A DNA stretch of 12,623 nt, taken from contig JALVTI010000020.1 of NCBI GenBank assembly GCA_027035985.1, forward strand, positions 1 to 12,623, written 5' to 3'. This stretch comes from Aquificales bacterium (GTDB taxonomy: Bacteria; Aquificota; Aquificia; Aquificales; QOAS01). This document shows positions 1-4,985 of this stretch, one piece after another (position 1 is the first letter of the stretch; every line of letters begins with the position of its first letter). The position numbers and the translations under genes were made by a program. The notes beneath the pieces were generated by a model that was given only the letters and a program-made list of their open reading frames with translations, was not told where the DNA came from and searched no databases.

Positions 1-211
1 TATATCCGTTATAGGTATTAATAGCCTGTATAAACCGACCGAATTGTTTAATGTCCCAAGGAACGGGATTTCGTAGCCGTTGCTCTATGTATTCGGAAAG
101 GCTTACACCTTCATATTTGGCGTCTCTTTTCAACTTCTCTAACAGCTCTGGGTCAAGTGTTATTGAGACTTTCTTTTTCTTTTTCTCTTCTGGTTTCTTA
201 GGTCTCGGCAT
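1..211 (-). CDS. Ribbon-helix-helix DNA-binding protein, C-terminus cut off by window edge
   Basis: The reverse strand opens with ATG at 211-209 and stays open to base 1, giving 70 visible residues. A basic N-terminal tail (MPRPKKPEEKKKKK) is followed by VSITLDPELLEKLKRDA and then EGVSLSEYIEQRL. This is the beta-strand/helix/helix pattern of CopG/Arc RHH regulators, in which the strand of a dimer reads DNA. Such proteins act as antitoxins, plasmid copy-control factors or autoregulators; the sequence does not say which. No Shine-Dalgarno motif precedes the ATG. Instead AT-rich DNA with TTTAAATA lies about 24 bases upstream, so the message may be leaderless. It lies downstream of, and in the same direction as, the second RHH gene (338-703), 126 bases away. 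The family call is secure, the specific role is not, and the true C-terminus is not visible. Confidence 0.75.
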   Translation of the reverse strand, partial: MPRPKKPEEKKKKKVSITLDPELLEKLKRDAKYEGVSLSEYIEQRLRNPVPWDIKQFGRFIQAINTYNGY

Positions 212-267
212 AAGTTTTTATACTACTAAAATCGTATTTAAATCGGATTAATAATTTGACTATAAAA

Positions 268-303
268 TGTTAGTTGAAAAGTTAAAAGAAGTTTCTACTA
301 ACA
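268..303 (-). terminator. Imperfect inverted repeat, possible terminator of the leftward RHH gene
   Basis: TGTTAGTTGAAA (268-279) pairs with TTTCTACTAACA (292-303) at 11 of 12 positions around a 12-base loop. On the minus strand the hairpin is followed by TTTTATAG, a weak U-tract. It lies 35 bases beyond the stop of the gene at 338-703, where a terminator would sit. The stem is AT-rich, so an operator for the next RHH gene is an alternative. Confidence 0.35.
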
Positions 304-337
304 CTTTTTAAAAAACCGGTAGCAAACCGAATTGAAT

Positions 338-703
338 TTAGAAAGTTATAACCCAATTATCATCTTTGTCTTCGTCTTCGTCGGTGGTTTGAGATTGTTT
401 TTCTTTGTCTTGAGGTTGCGTTTCTTCTCTCCATATAGGCACATCTATTCCTATTTTTTCCCCCTGCTGTTTTTCTCTTTTCTTTTCCTCTTCCCTATGC
501 TCTACTTTCTTTTCTTCTCCGCACATTTCATATGCCTTTGCTTCTAGCCACTCATACGGGTTTGCATAATCAAAAAATCCCACTAGTAGTAGAAACTCCA
601 ACGCCTGGTTTATCGCCCTGCTTTTGTTTGCACCTACCCTCTTCGCCTTCTCCTCTATCCGCCTCAACAAACCTTCCCTTATCTGTATGGTTTTCCACCC
701 CAT
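338..703 (-). CDS. RHH DNA-binding protein with long charged C-terminal tail
   Basis: This 121-residue protein begins MGWKTIQIREGLLRRIEE and continues RVGANKSRAINQALEFLL, a ribbon-helix-helix fold over roughly residues 2-43. A short aromatic segment (YANPYEWLEA, about 66-75) follows, then a long Lys/Glu/Asp/Gln-rich tail that is probably disordered. The fold suggests a sequence-specific dimeric repressor. Its start codon (703-701) overlaps the last unit of a tandem 21-bp repeat array and has no Shine-Dalgarno site. This is a likely autoregulatory layout, and the message may be leaderless. A second RHH gene follows in the same direction. No partner toxin or replication gene is visible, so copy control, antitoxin or virus/plasmid-type regulator all remain open. 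Confidence 0.7.
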   Translation of the reverse strand: MGWKTIQIREGLLRRIEEKAKRVGANKSRAINQALEFLLLVGFFDYANPYEWLEAKAYEMCGEEKKVEHREEEKKREKQQGEKIGIDVPIWREETQPQDKEKQSQTTDEDEDKDDNWVITF

Positions 704-782
704 TTGTGAGAAATTGTCTCCGATATGTGATAATTTGTCTCCAATTTGTGATAAATTGTCGGCAATTTATGATAATAAGGTA
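702..782. repeat. Tandem ~21-bp repeats (iteron-like operator) upstream of RHH gene
   Basis: Three full 21-bp units lie head to tail at 702-722, 723-743 and 744-764, with a partial fourth from 765. The plus-strand consensus is about ATTTGTGATAAATTGTCTCC. Across each unit boundary the motif CAATTT-N5-AAATTG (or a close variant) makes an interrupted palindrome. The 21-bp period is two DNA turns, so all units face the same side of the helix. The first unit overlaps the start codon of the RHH gene at 338-703. The simplest reading is cooperative binding by that RHH protein; plasmid-type iterons are the alternative. Confidence 0.75.
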
Positions 783-815
783 AAGAAAGGATAACCTAAA
801 GGGAGAGGGAATAAC

Positions 816-842
816 TGAACTTAATATTTCAAGGTAAGTTCA
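816..842. repeat. 8-bp inverted repeat in intergenic DNA
   Basis: TGAACTTA (816-823) and TAAGTTCA (835-842) are perfect inverted copies 11 bases apart. They lie upstream of the RHH repeat array, between it and the vapC block. It could be a regulator site or chance in AT-rich DNA. Confidence 0.35.
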
Positions 843-908
843 AAAAGCTATGAAGTAAAAAGATTATTTCCGATATCTAAATACGCTGTTTTCTTTTGAC
901 AAAAGTTG

Positions 909-941
909 GTTGGCACACAAAACCGATAGTTACGTGCTAAC
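909..941 (+). repeat. 33-bp dyad site, left copy (inward-facing)
   Basis: The site starts GTTGGCACACAA and ends GTGCTAAC, so its outer 8 bases are an inverted repeat with one mismatch. The same 33-base length, start and nearly the same end recur in inverse orientation at 2789-2757. It ends one base before the vapC stop codon. The layout (two 13-bp arms around a 7-bp centre) is like tyrosine-recombinase core sites, but it could also be a terminal inverted repeat or a regulator site. Confidence 0.6.
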
Positions 942-942
942 C

Positions 943-1323
943 TTAAAATTCGCTGTAGACCTTAAACATCTCCTCGTCCAAAGTAACGAGCGCGCAACCT
1001 TTCTTTTTAGCCTTAACCACTATTAAGGCATCCGCCAACTTATCCAAGGTGGAGTTTTCCCAAAGGCTGAGAGCCGACAAACAATCCGGCTCCAGTTCCA
1101 CATTTTCCCTTAAAAAGAGCCAAGATACGATGTTCGCCACTTCCGGTTTGGTCTTTCTAAGCCGTGTCTTTAATAGGTAGGAGAGCTCCACCACCACCTC
1201 GCAGGGAATAAATACCCTTTCATTAAACAATATGCGCCTTATTTCTTCCTTTAAATCTTCGGGGGCTCTTTCGTCAAAAAGCCTAAAAATTACCGAGGTA
1301 TCCAATGCCTTTATCTCTTCCAT
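943..1323 (-). CDS. vapC: PIN-domain ribonuclease, VapC-like toxin
   Basis: From ATG at 1323 the protein has 126 residues and shows the PIN-domain acidic set: D8 in LDTSV, E46 in EVVVELSYLL, D94/D98 in LDKLADALIV and D116 in LVTLDEE. VapC enzymes are Mg2+-dependent RNases that cleave tRNA or rRNA and are held by a DNA-binding antitoxin. I prefer the ATG because PIN proteins begin a few residues before the first Asp. A TTG at 1350 with AGGG upstream would add nine residues and is the alternative. It is transcribed away from an AbrB-domain gene at 1417, the only plausible partner nearby. Normal VapBC pairs are co-directional, so the pairing is inferred. The 33-bp left site abuts its stop codon. 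Confidence 0.85.
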   Translation of the reverse strand: MEEIKALDTSVIFRLFDERAPEDLKEEIRRILFNERVFIPCEVVVELSYLLKTRLRKTKPEVANIVSWLFLRENVELEPDCLSALSLWENSTLDKLADALIVVKAKKKGCALVTLDEEMFKVYSEF

Positions 1324-1404
1324 TTTATTCTGATATTTTATAATCTTCAAGATTTACCCTGAAAATCTTGCATTTTTTATGAAAGCTGTTAATATTCCTT
1401 GATT

Positions 1405-1410
1405 AGGAGG
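1405..1410 (+). promoter_or_regulatory. Shine-Dalgarno AGGAGG that fixes the AbrB-domain gene start
   Basis: AGGAGG lies six bases before the ATG at 1417. It would fall inside the coding region if the upstream TTG at 1399 were used, so ATG 1417 is chosen. Confidence 0.85.
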
Positions 1411-1416
1411 AAAAGG

Positions 1417-2100
1417 ATGAGGTTGTTAATAGCCCGACCCAAAAGCGAAAAGGAATTCGCCCTTGCCCGTCTAAAGGTTTACGGTCGGGGGAATATAAAC
1501 TTGCCCAAAACCTTTTTGGAAACCTTGGGAATTGACTACAAAAGAGGCGGAGAAATTATTGCAGAAGCGAACCCCTTAAGAGGAGAGGTAATTCTCCGAA
1601 GGAAACCCCAAATTGAAAACCTGCCTGCAACTTCTTTGGAGAACCTCCGTAGGGAGGAAGCCTATATTTTGAGGGGAGCCCATAGAGAAGCGGAAGATTT
1701 TTTTAAGGAGCTGGCGGAAGGTATCAAAGCGGTTTATCCCGACGCACCCTTAGAGGTTGGAACTTTGGAAAACGGGGAGGTCTATCTGAAATTGGGTCCT
1801 CGTGAGGTGTTTGAAGAAATCCACCTCTCTTATCGGGAAACACCTCACAAACCGAAAGGAGTTATTACATTGGACGGAGGAATTCCCCAAAGAACCGAAA
1901 ACGGCTATGAAATCACCCCGCAAATGGAGGAAAACCTTGAATTCATTAAAAGGTTTGTTAAAGGGAAGACTATGGGAAACGGCGGTGTGGAGCTGATAGA
2001 GGCTCCAAAATTCACAAGGGGAGAGGCCGTAAAAATAGGACTGTTATTGAGGGAGCTACTGGATAGATTGTTTGTTAAGGAAGCAAGCTTTAAAAGGTAG
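1417..2100 (+). CDS. AbrB/SpoVT-domain protein with long C-terminal extension
   Basis: The product is 227 residues from the ATG chosen by its Shine-Dalgarno site. An N-terminal swapped-hairpin AbrB-type domain spans about residues 12-62: ARLKVYGRGNINLPKTFLE, LGIDYKRGGEII and GEVILRRKP. This is the fold of MazE/VapB-class antitoxins and transition-state regulators. The remaining 160 or so residues are charged, with helical stretches (about 75-105, 165-185 and 205-222), and match nothing I recognise. Ordinary AbrB antitoxins are 70-90 residues, so the extension is unusual and may hold the effector- or toxin-binding part. It diverges from the PIN-domain gene across about 93 bases, and its stop overlaps tail-to-tail by 11 bases with the leftward gene at 2090-2740. 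Likely an antitoxin or local regulator for the block, by context only. Confidence 0.75.
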   Translation: MRLLIARPKSEKEFALARLKVYGRGNINLPKTFLETLGIDYKRGGEIIAEANPLRGEVILRRKPQIENLPATSLENLRREEAYILRGAHREAEDFFKELAEGIKAVYPDAPLEVGTLENGEVYLKLGPREVFEEIHLSYRETPHKPKGVITLDGGIPQRTENGYEITPQMEENLEFIKRFVKGKTMGNGGVELIEAPKFTRGEAVKIGLLLRELLDRLFVKEASFKR

Positions 2101-2740
2101 CCTTACAGTTTTCTAAAAATTCCCTTACCCCTTTTTCGCTTAGTTCAAAAACCTTTAACGGTTTAACACTGATAATGTAAATGTTCCCCTCCCTTCCGAC
2201 ATAGCTCAAAGTTTCAAAGTGTTTCACCTCACCTCTTACGGGGTCTCTTTTAATTACACTGAACCTAAGTTCTTTTAGGGGTTCAACATCCCAAACCTCT
2301 ACAGACAGGTTATCTTTGTAGACAAATCTGCGGTGTTTAAAAATATTCTTCGGAAGTCTTCCCGCTTCCGCTTCCTTTAAAAGGAATTTCCAAAATTTTC
2401 TATTTTGGTATATTTCTCCGATTTTTTCCAAAAGGGATATAAGCAGGTCCGTATTGGCGGGGTGGAAAGAGAGTTTTTCCACTTTGCCTAAGGAAGCGAT
2501 AAGTTTTTCCAGCTTTATGCGCTCAACCTCTTCCCTAAAGGCTTTCCACAAATCCTGACTTATGTGAAGCTTGCGTCTTTTGCCTTTGCACTGCACCACA
2601 AGAGCGGGATATTCGTAGCGTCCCTTAACCCGGTGGTAGGTTATTGAAAGTCCCACCTTTTGAAGGGTCCCGCAAAGCTCAACAATATCGGAACCGAAAA
2701 TCCTTAAAAGGGCTTCCCGCTCATCGGGGGAAAGGGGCAT
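2090..2740 (-). CDS. Unrecognised 216-residue protein of the vapC block
   Basis: I do not recognise a family. The start is ATG 2740, because AGGAGG sits six bases ahead at 2752-2747. The open frame extends 16 codons further upstream, but that stretch would cover the 33-bp right site. The protein begins MPLSPDEREALLRIFGSD, then has a beta-rich patch (SITYHRVKGRYEYPALVVQCKGKRRKLHIS, about 48-76), a helical middle and a C-terminal strand-rich part (GNIYIISVKPLKVFELSEKGVREFLENC). It has no signal peptide, membrane segment or obvious catalytic motif. The basic beta patch would suit nucleic-acid binding, but this is a guess. Its 3' end overlaps the AbrB-domain gene convergently by 11 bases, so the two messages are complementary at their ends. 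It likely travels with the VapC and AbrB genes. Confidence 0.7.
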   Translation of the reverse strand: MPLSPDEREALLRIFGSDIVELCGTLQKVGLSITYHRVKGRYEYPALVVQCKGKRRKLHISQDLWKAFREEVERIKLEKLIASLGKVEKLSFHPANTDLLISLLEKIGEIYQNRKFWKFLLKEAEAGRLPKNIFKHRRFVYKDNLSVEVWDVEPLKELRFSVIKRDPVRGEVKHFETLSYVGREGNIYIISVKPLKVFELSEKGVREFLENCKATF

Positions 2741-2746
2741 CGCAGT

Positions 2747-2752
2747 CCTCCT
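2747..2752 (-). promoter_or_regulatory. Shine-Dalgarno AGGAGG that fixes the start of the 2090-2740 gene
   Basis: Reverse-strand AGGAGG lies six bases before ATG 2740. It shows that translation starts here and not at the in-frame upstream codons that overlap the 33-bp site. Confidence 0.85.
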
Positions 2753-2756
2753 ACCA

Positions 2757-2789
2757 GTTGGCACATTATTTTGGGAATTGTGTGCCAAC
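2757..2789 (-). repeat. 33-bp dyad site, right copy (inward-facing)
   Basis: Read on the minus strand it starts GTTGGCACACAA and ends GTGCCAAC. Its 13-bp arms match each other at 11 of 13 positions around a 7-bp centre, TCCCAAA. With one more base on each side the outer dyad is a perfect 10 bp (AGTTGGCACA / TGTGCCAACT, 2756-2765 and 2781-2790). About 24 of 33 bases equal the left copy at 909-941, in inverse orientation. It ends five bases upstream of the Shine-Dalgarno of the leftward gene, so it could also act as that gene's operator. Confidence 0.65.
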
Positions 2790-2874
2790 TATAGAATTGA
2801 AAATTCTAATCTCTTTCACCGTTTTAATATCTTCGAAAATGGAGGTTATAGTGAAAAAAATTTTTTAGGTTAAC

Positions 2875-2903
2875 TTGATATGTTCGTTTATATAGCCTAT
2901 AAT
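2875..2903 (+). promoter_or_regulatory. Near-consensus sigma70 promoter, antisense to the Rpn nuclease gene
   Basis: TTGATA (2875-2880) is followed after exactly 17 bases by TATAAT (2898-2903). Transcription would start near 2910 and run right. The next rightward gene starts only at 3993, and the leftward nuclease gene ends at 2955, so the product would be a short RNA or an antisense transcript. A weak hairpin with a T-run (about 2940-2968) lies just downstream and could end it. Confidence 0.5.
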
Positions 2904-2954
2904 GCAGTAGAATCTTATATCAATATCTTATAGCAGTTAAAAGAAATAATGTAG

Positions 2955-3734
2955 TTATTCTTTTTTCTCTTTTAATAATCCTTCCTCTTTAAGCCATTCC
3001 TCTACCTTTTTAGGTGAAACATTCACAATTTGAGCAATTTTTTCTATCGGCCACTTTGTAGTTTTATACAAATTTATTGCAACTTCCTTTTTAGCTTGCA
3101 GATAAAACGGGTCTTTCTCAAGGTCAATAGTGATAGGCATTTTTTCAACCTCCTTCTTTAGGAAATTTAACCTTTTTGGTCTGAGCTTTGCCAGATGAAG
3201 AAGCATACTTAACGCTTTCTGTCTTTTTCCTTCTGGCAAATTCAATAGTTTCCTTAAAAGCTCCCTTAAAGTCCTCTCCTCATTTTCTATTCTGCAAAGA
3301 ACCGAAAGTATCCAATCGCTCGGGTCTTTACTCTCTAAAAGCTTTTGGCAATCCATGTCGTTTAGGTCTACCACCCGGTAGCTGAATTCCAAATTCGGAA
3401 GGGTTAGTTTTCCCACCATTTGCCGTAAAGGTTTCTCGCCTACATATACCACTGCTTGGATTGGTGCTTTTTGATAGTTCTCCACTATCAGTCCGTAGTA
3501 GTGGAGCATCCTTAACGACATTTTCGGGTCATCGGTAGATTGAATTTCCAAATGGTAAATTTCCCCTCTATGTTCAAACACCAAATCCGCTTCCCTTTCA
3601 AACAGCTTGGGAAGTTTTACGTCTAAAAACTTAACCTCGTCCGCTTTAAACTCCTTCTCAAAAACTAACTTGAGAAAATTGACGGGGACATCCTTAAAGA
3701 GCTTCCGTAAGGGAATGTCATAGGTTTTCGCCAT
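2955..3734 (-). CDS. Rpn-family PD-(D/E)XK nuclease/putative transposase-like protein
   Basis: This 259-residue protein begins MAKTYDIPLRKLFKD and carries READLVFEHRGEIYHLEIQS, the PD-(D/E)XK-type core of the Rpn (recombination-promoting nuclease, YhgA-like) family. The likely metal-binding and catalytic residues are D50, E63 and Q65. The following segment (MSLRMLHYYGLIVENY, then PIQAVVYVGEKPL) is also typical. The C-terminus holds a helix-turn-helix-like stretch, PIEKIAQIVNVSPKKVEEWL (about 229-248). In E. coli, Rpn proteins are DNA endonucleases that raise RecA-independent recombination, and some relatives act in phage defence. The exact role here is inference. No Shine-Dalgarno site is evident, and a short hairpin covers the position where one would lie. 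It is a single-gene unit facing the antisense promoter at 2875-2903. Confidence 0.85.
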   Translation of the reverse strand: MAKTYDIPLRKLFKDVPVNFLKLVFEKEFKADEVKFLDVKLPKLFEREADLVFEHRGEIYHLEIQSTDDPKMSLRMLHYYGLIVENYQKAPIQAVVYVGEKPLRQMVGKLTLPNLEFSYRVVDLNDMDCQKLLESKDPSDWILSVLCRIENEERTLRELLRKLLNLPEGKRQKALSMLLHLAKLRPKRLNFLKKEVEKMPITIDLEKDPFYLQAKKEVAINLYKTTKWPIEKIAQIVNVSPKKVEEWLKEEGLLKEKKE

Positions 3735-3739
3735 AGGCT

Positions 3740-3764
3740 CTAAAGCCCATTTTAAGGGGCTTAG
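3740..3764 (-). promoter_or_regulatory. Hairpin in the 5' leader of the Rpn nuclease gene
   Basis: CTAA-a-GCCC (3740-3748) pairs with GGGCTTAG (3757-3764) around an 8-base loop, with one bulged base. The hairpin begins five bases before the start codon, exactly where a ribosome-binding site would be, so it may limit translation. The effect is inferred. Confidence 0.35.
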
Positions 3765-3853
3765 AAGGTTAGCAGTCGCTAAAAGCAGGGTCTAAGAAAG
3801 TTCTCTTCTTGATTTTTTTTTAAGACTATATTTACAAAACTTGACAATTTTCA

Positions 3854-3875
3854 CATAAATAGGAAACTATTTATG
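3854..3875. repeat. 9-bp inverted repeat with GAAA loop upstream of the BrnT-like gene
   Basis: CATAAATAG and CTATTTATG are perfect inverted copies around GAAA. It lies just after a TTGACA hexamer (3841-3846) and about 120 bases before the toxin gene. It is a possible operator or RNA hairpin; no binding protein can be assigned. Confidence 0.45.
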
Positions 3876-3932
3876 CTACTTTAGTTAGGAAATCCCTCAC
3901 AATTTTTAGGCTATTCCCCATCATATAAATTT

Positions 3933-3962
3933 TTGAAGAAATTAAAGTACCTTGTATATACA
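3933..3962 (+). promoter_or_regulatory. Likely promoter of the brnTA-like operon
   Basis: TTGAAG (3933-3938) and TATACA (3957-3962) are 18 bases apart. A start near 3969 leaves a leader of about 24 bases. The -10 hexamer lies inside the 20-bp palindrome at 3948-3967, so a repressor there would block transcription. Confidence 0.45.
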
Positions 3963-3967
3963 AGGTA
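3948..3967. promoter_or_regulatory. Perfect 20-bp palindrome, probable autoregulatory operator
   Basis: TACCTTGTATATACAAGGTA equals its own reverse complement over all 20 bases. It ends 25 bases before the toxin start codon and covers the -10 element. RHH antitoxins such as BrnA repress their own operons through such sites, so the antitoxin encoded at 4345-4641 is the natural binder. Confidence 0.7.
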
Positions 3968-3992
3968 TATGTAAAAATAACAAGGAACGAGA

Positions 3993-4352
3993 ATGAAATT
4001 TAAAAAACTTCTAAAAATTTCAGATTTGGAAAAAGAGAATATTGAAGTTGTCTTTTTGTGGGATACGGAAAAGAATCAAAAATTAAAGAGTAGCACTGAT
4101 AGAAATTTTAAAGGCTTTGAAGATGTAGTTTTAGCCATTTCAGAAGACAGGCTTATAGACATTTTGGATAACCCAAATTATCCTAATCAACTCATTTTAG
4201 TAGTGGAAATGGACAATTACATTTATGCTGTTCCTGCTATTTTAGAGATTGAAAGAGATAAAGAAGAGAAAATACTCTTTGTTGAATTTAAAACACTCTA
4301 TCCGAGTAGGAAATTATTGAAGAAATATAAGGGAGGTACGAAAAATGATTAA
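3993..4352 (+). CDS. BrnT-like type II toxin
   Basis: This 119-residue protein has the BrnT-type layout: VVFLWDTEKNQKLK near the start (about 19-32), GFEDVVLAISEDRLIDIL, then beta strands LILVVEMDNYIYAVPAIL and FVEFKTLYPSRKLLKKY at the C-terminus. The ending with SRK before KKY is typical of the group. BrnT toxins are RelE-fold ribonucleases that arrest translation and are neutralised by BrnA. The toxin comes first and the antitoxin second, with an 8-base overlap, as in brnTA operons. Codon use is more AT-rich than in the vapC block, suggesting separate acquisition. It is a distant member, so the exact family name is less sure than its role as the toxin of this pair. Confidence 0.72.
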   Translation: MKFKKLLKISDLEKENIEVVFLWDTEKNQKLKSSTDRNFKGFEDVVLAISEDRLIDILDNPNYPNQLILVVEMDNYIYAVPAILEIERDKEEKILFVEFKTLYPSRKLLKKYKGGTKND

Positions 4353-4641
4353 GCATTTTGATGATTTTAAAAATGATGAAGAGCTTATAGAAACTTTAGA
4401 AGCAGAAATAGAAAGCGGTGAATGGAAAAGTTTAACAGATAAGGAAAAAGAGACATTAAAGAAACTTCTAAAAAAAGGAGCAGAAGCATTTGAAAAGAAG
4501 AAAGCTATTAGCTTAAGAATTTCTCAAAGAGATTTGAAATTGCTAAAACGAAAAAGTTTAGAAACCGGTATCCCTTACCAAACCATAATTTCAACTTTAA
4601 TTCGCCAATATGTAGAGGGAAAAATCAAATTGGAGATTTAA
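4345..4641 (+). CDS. CopG/BrnA-type RHH antitoxin
   Basis: This 98-residue antitoxin has an N-terminal acidic, helical region (about 1-50) that should wrap the toxin, then AISLRISQRDLKLLKRKS and ETGIPYQTIISTLIRQYVEG (about 55-94). The latter is a ribbon-helix-helix with the GIPYQT signature of COG5304/CopG-type antitoxins. It starts at ATG 4345 inside the toxin's last codons, with GGGAGG about eight bases ahead, so the two are translationally coupled. It should neutralise the BrnT-like protein and repress the operon through the palindrome at 3948-3967. The structured non-coding region starts at its stop codon. Confidence 0.85.
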   Translation: MIKHFDDFKNDEELIETLEAEIESGEWKSLTDKEKETLKKLLKKGAEAFEKKKAISLRISQRDLKLLKRKSLETGIPYQTIISTLIRQYVEGKIKLEI

Positions 4642-4985
4642 GTCAACCACCCCGCTATGAGTAGCGGGGCTTGACTTTAGGCAGTGGCTACTCCAAAAGG
4701 AGATAGCCACCACCAAGGCGGGTTGTTAGCCTGTCCCCTCACAAGGGGCTTATCCTTGTTTTGGGTTAACCCGCAAGGTTTTTAAATCCTGTTATTTTTT
4801 GTTTTTAACCTTGCGGGTTGGGGAATAGGGAACCCACCTATTCCCCCTTGTGTTTCCAAAGAACCGACCCGCCTTAACAACTATATTGCAAACAAACTTT
4901 TGGAGTTTGCAAGTATTTTTCTCCTTTGGTCGTTCTCCTCCCCCTATCACAGATAGGGGGTTTCCGAACGACAATTTTTTTTCTA
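4641..4985 (+). ncRNA. Candidate structured RNA (about 345 nt), unrecognised
   Basis: No gene lies here, but hairpins fill it: 4650-4669 (8 bp, outer arms AGTCAA/TTGACT at 4641-4676); 4684-4710 (7+4 bp); 4768-4780 with 4807-4819 (13 bp, AACCCGCAAGGTT); 4820-4846 (10 bp, GGGGAATAGG); 4886-4912 (8 bp); and 4929-4972 (7+9 bp) followed by T8. A long-range helix, 4715-4723 with 4867-4875 (AAGGCGGGT), encloses the centre. A second helix, 4722-4728 with 4875-4881 (GTTGTTA), would cross it as a pseudoknot. It is GC-richer than its surroundings. I see no tmRNA, RNase P, SRP or group I/II intron core motif. Orientation (+) is chosen from the terminator-like right end. Alternatives are a single-strand replication origin or several independent attenuators. 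Confidence 0.55.
4929..4982 (+). terminator. Rho-independent terminator or attenuator hairpin
   Basis: CCCCCTATC (4940-4948) pairs with GATAGGGGG (4952-4960) around ACA. An outer GTCGTTC/GAACGAC helix (4929-4935 and 4966-4972) encloses it, and T8 follows at 4975-4982. It ends two bases before the ATG at 4985, so it can only end an upstream transcript, or attenuate the regulator gene next door. Confidence 0.8.

Larger units (their letters stand above)
909..2789. mobile_element. Putative three-gene cassette bounded by inverted 33-bp sites
   Basis: The block carries vapC-like (leftward), AbrB-domain (rightward) and an unrecognised gene (leftward), and almost nothing else. Its two ends share GTTGGCACACAA read inward, perfect over 12 bp. 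Each end is a 33-bp interrupted dyad. No transposase lies inside and I see no target-site duplication at the outer edges. Movement or inversion would need an enzyme in trans, such as the tyrosine recombinase at 5980-6858; that link is inference only. Confidence 0.4.

Noticed and set aside
212..240. Archaeal TATA/BRE promoter implying an archaeal host
   Set aside because: TTTAAATA about 24 bases before the ATG looks archaeal, but AGGAGG sites, sigma70-like hexamers and mazEF/brnTA/type ISP content fit bacteria better; AT-rich DNA gives such matches by chance.
332..547. Rightward Phe/Leu-rich open frame resembling a membrane protein
   Set aside because: It is the complement of the Lys/Glu-rich tail of the RHH gene; antisense of such tails always looks hydrophobic.
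702..782. 21-bp repeats as a CRISPR array
   Set aside because: The units are directly adjacent with no spacers, are imperfect, and lie at a start codon; no cas genes are in the window.
909..941. 33-bp site as an integron attC site
   Set aside because: attC sites need GTTRRRY and RYYYAAC ends; here GTTGGCA and TGCCAAC/TGCTAAC do not fit, and no integron integrase is present.
3784..3826. AAGAA/TTCTT hairpin with T9 as a terminator
   Set aside because: The stem is only 5 bp and no rightward gene lies upstream for it to end.
4641..4985. Structured region as tmRNA, RNase P, SRP RNA or a self-splicing intron
   Set aside because: I could not find their conserved core motifs, and no intron-encoded protein or reverse transcriptase is nearby.
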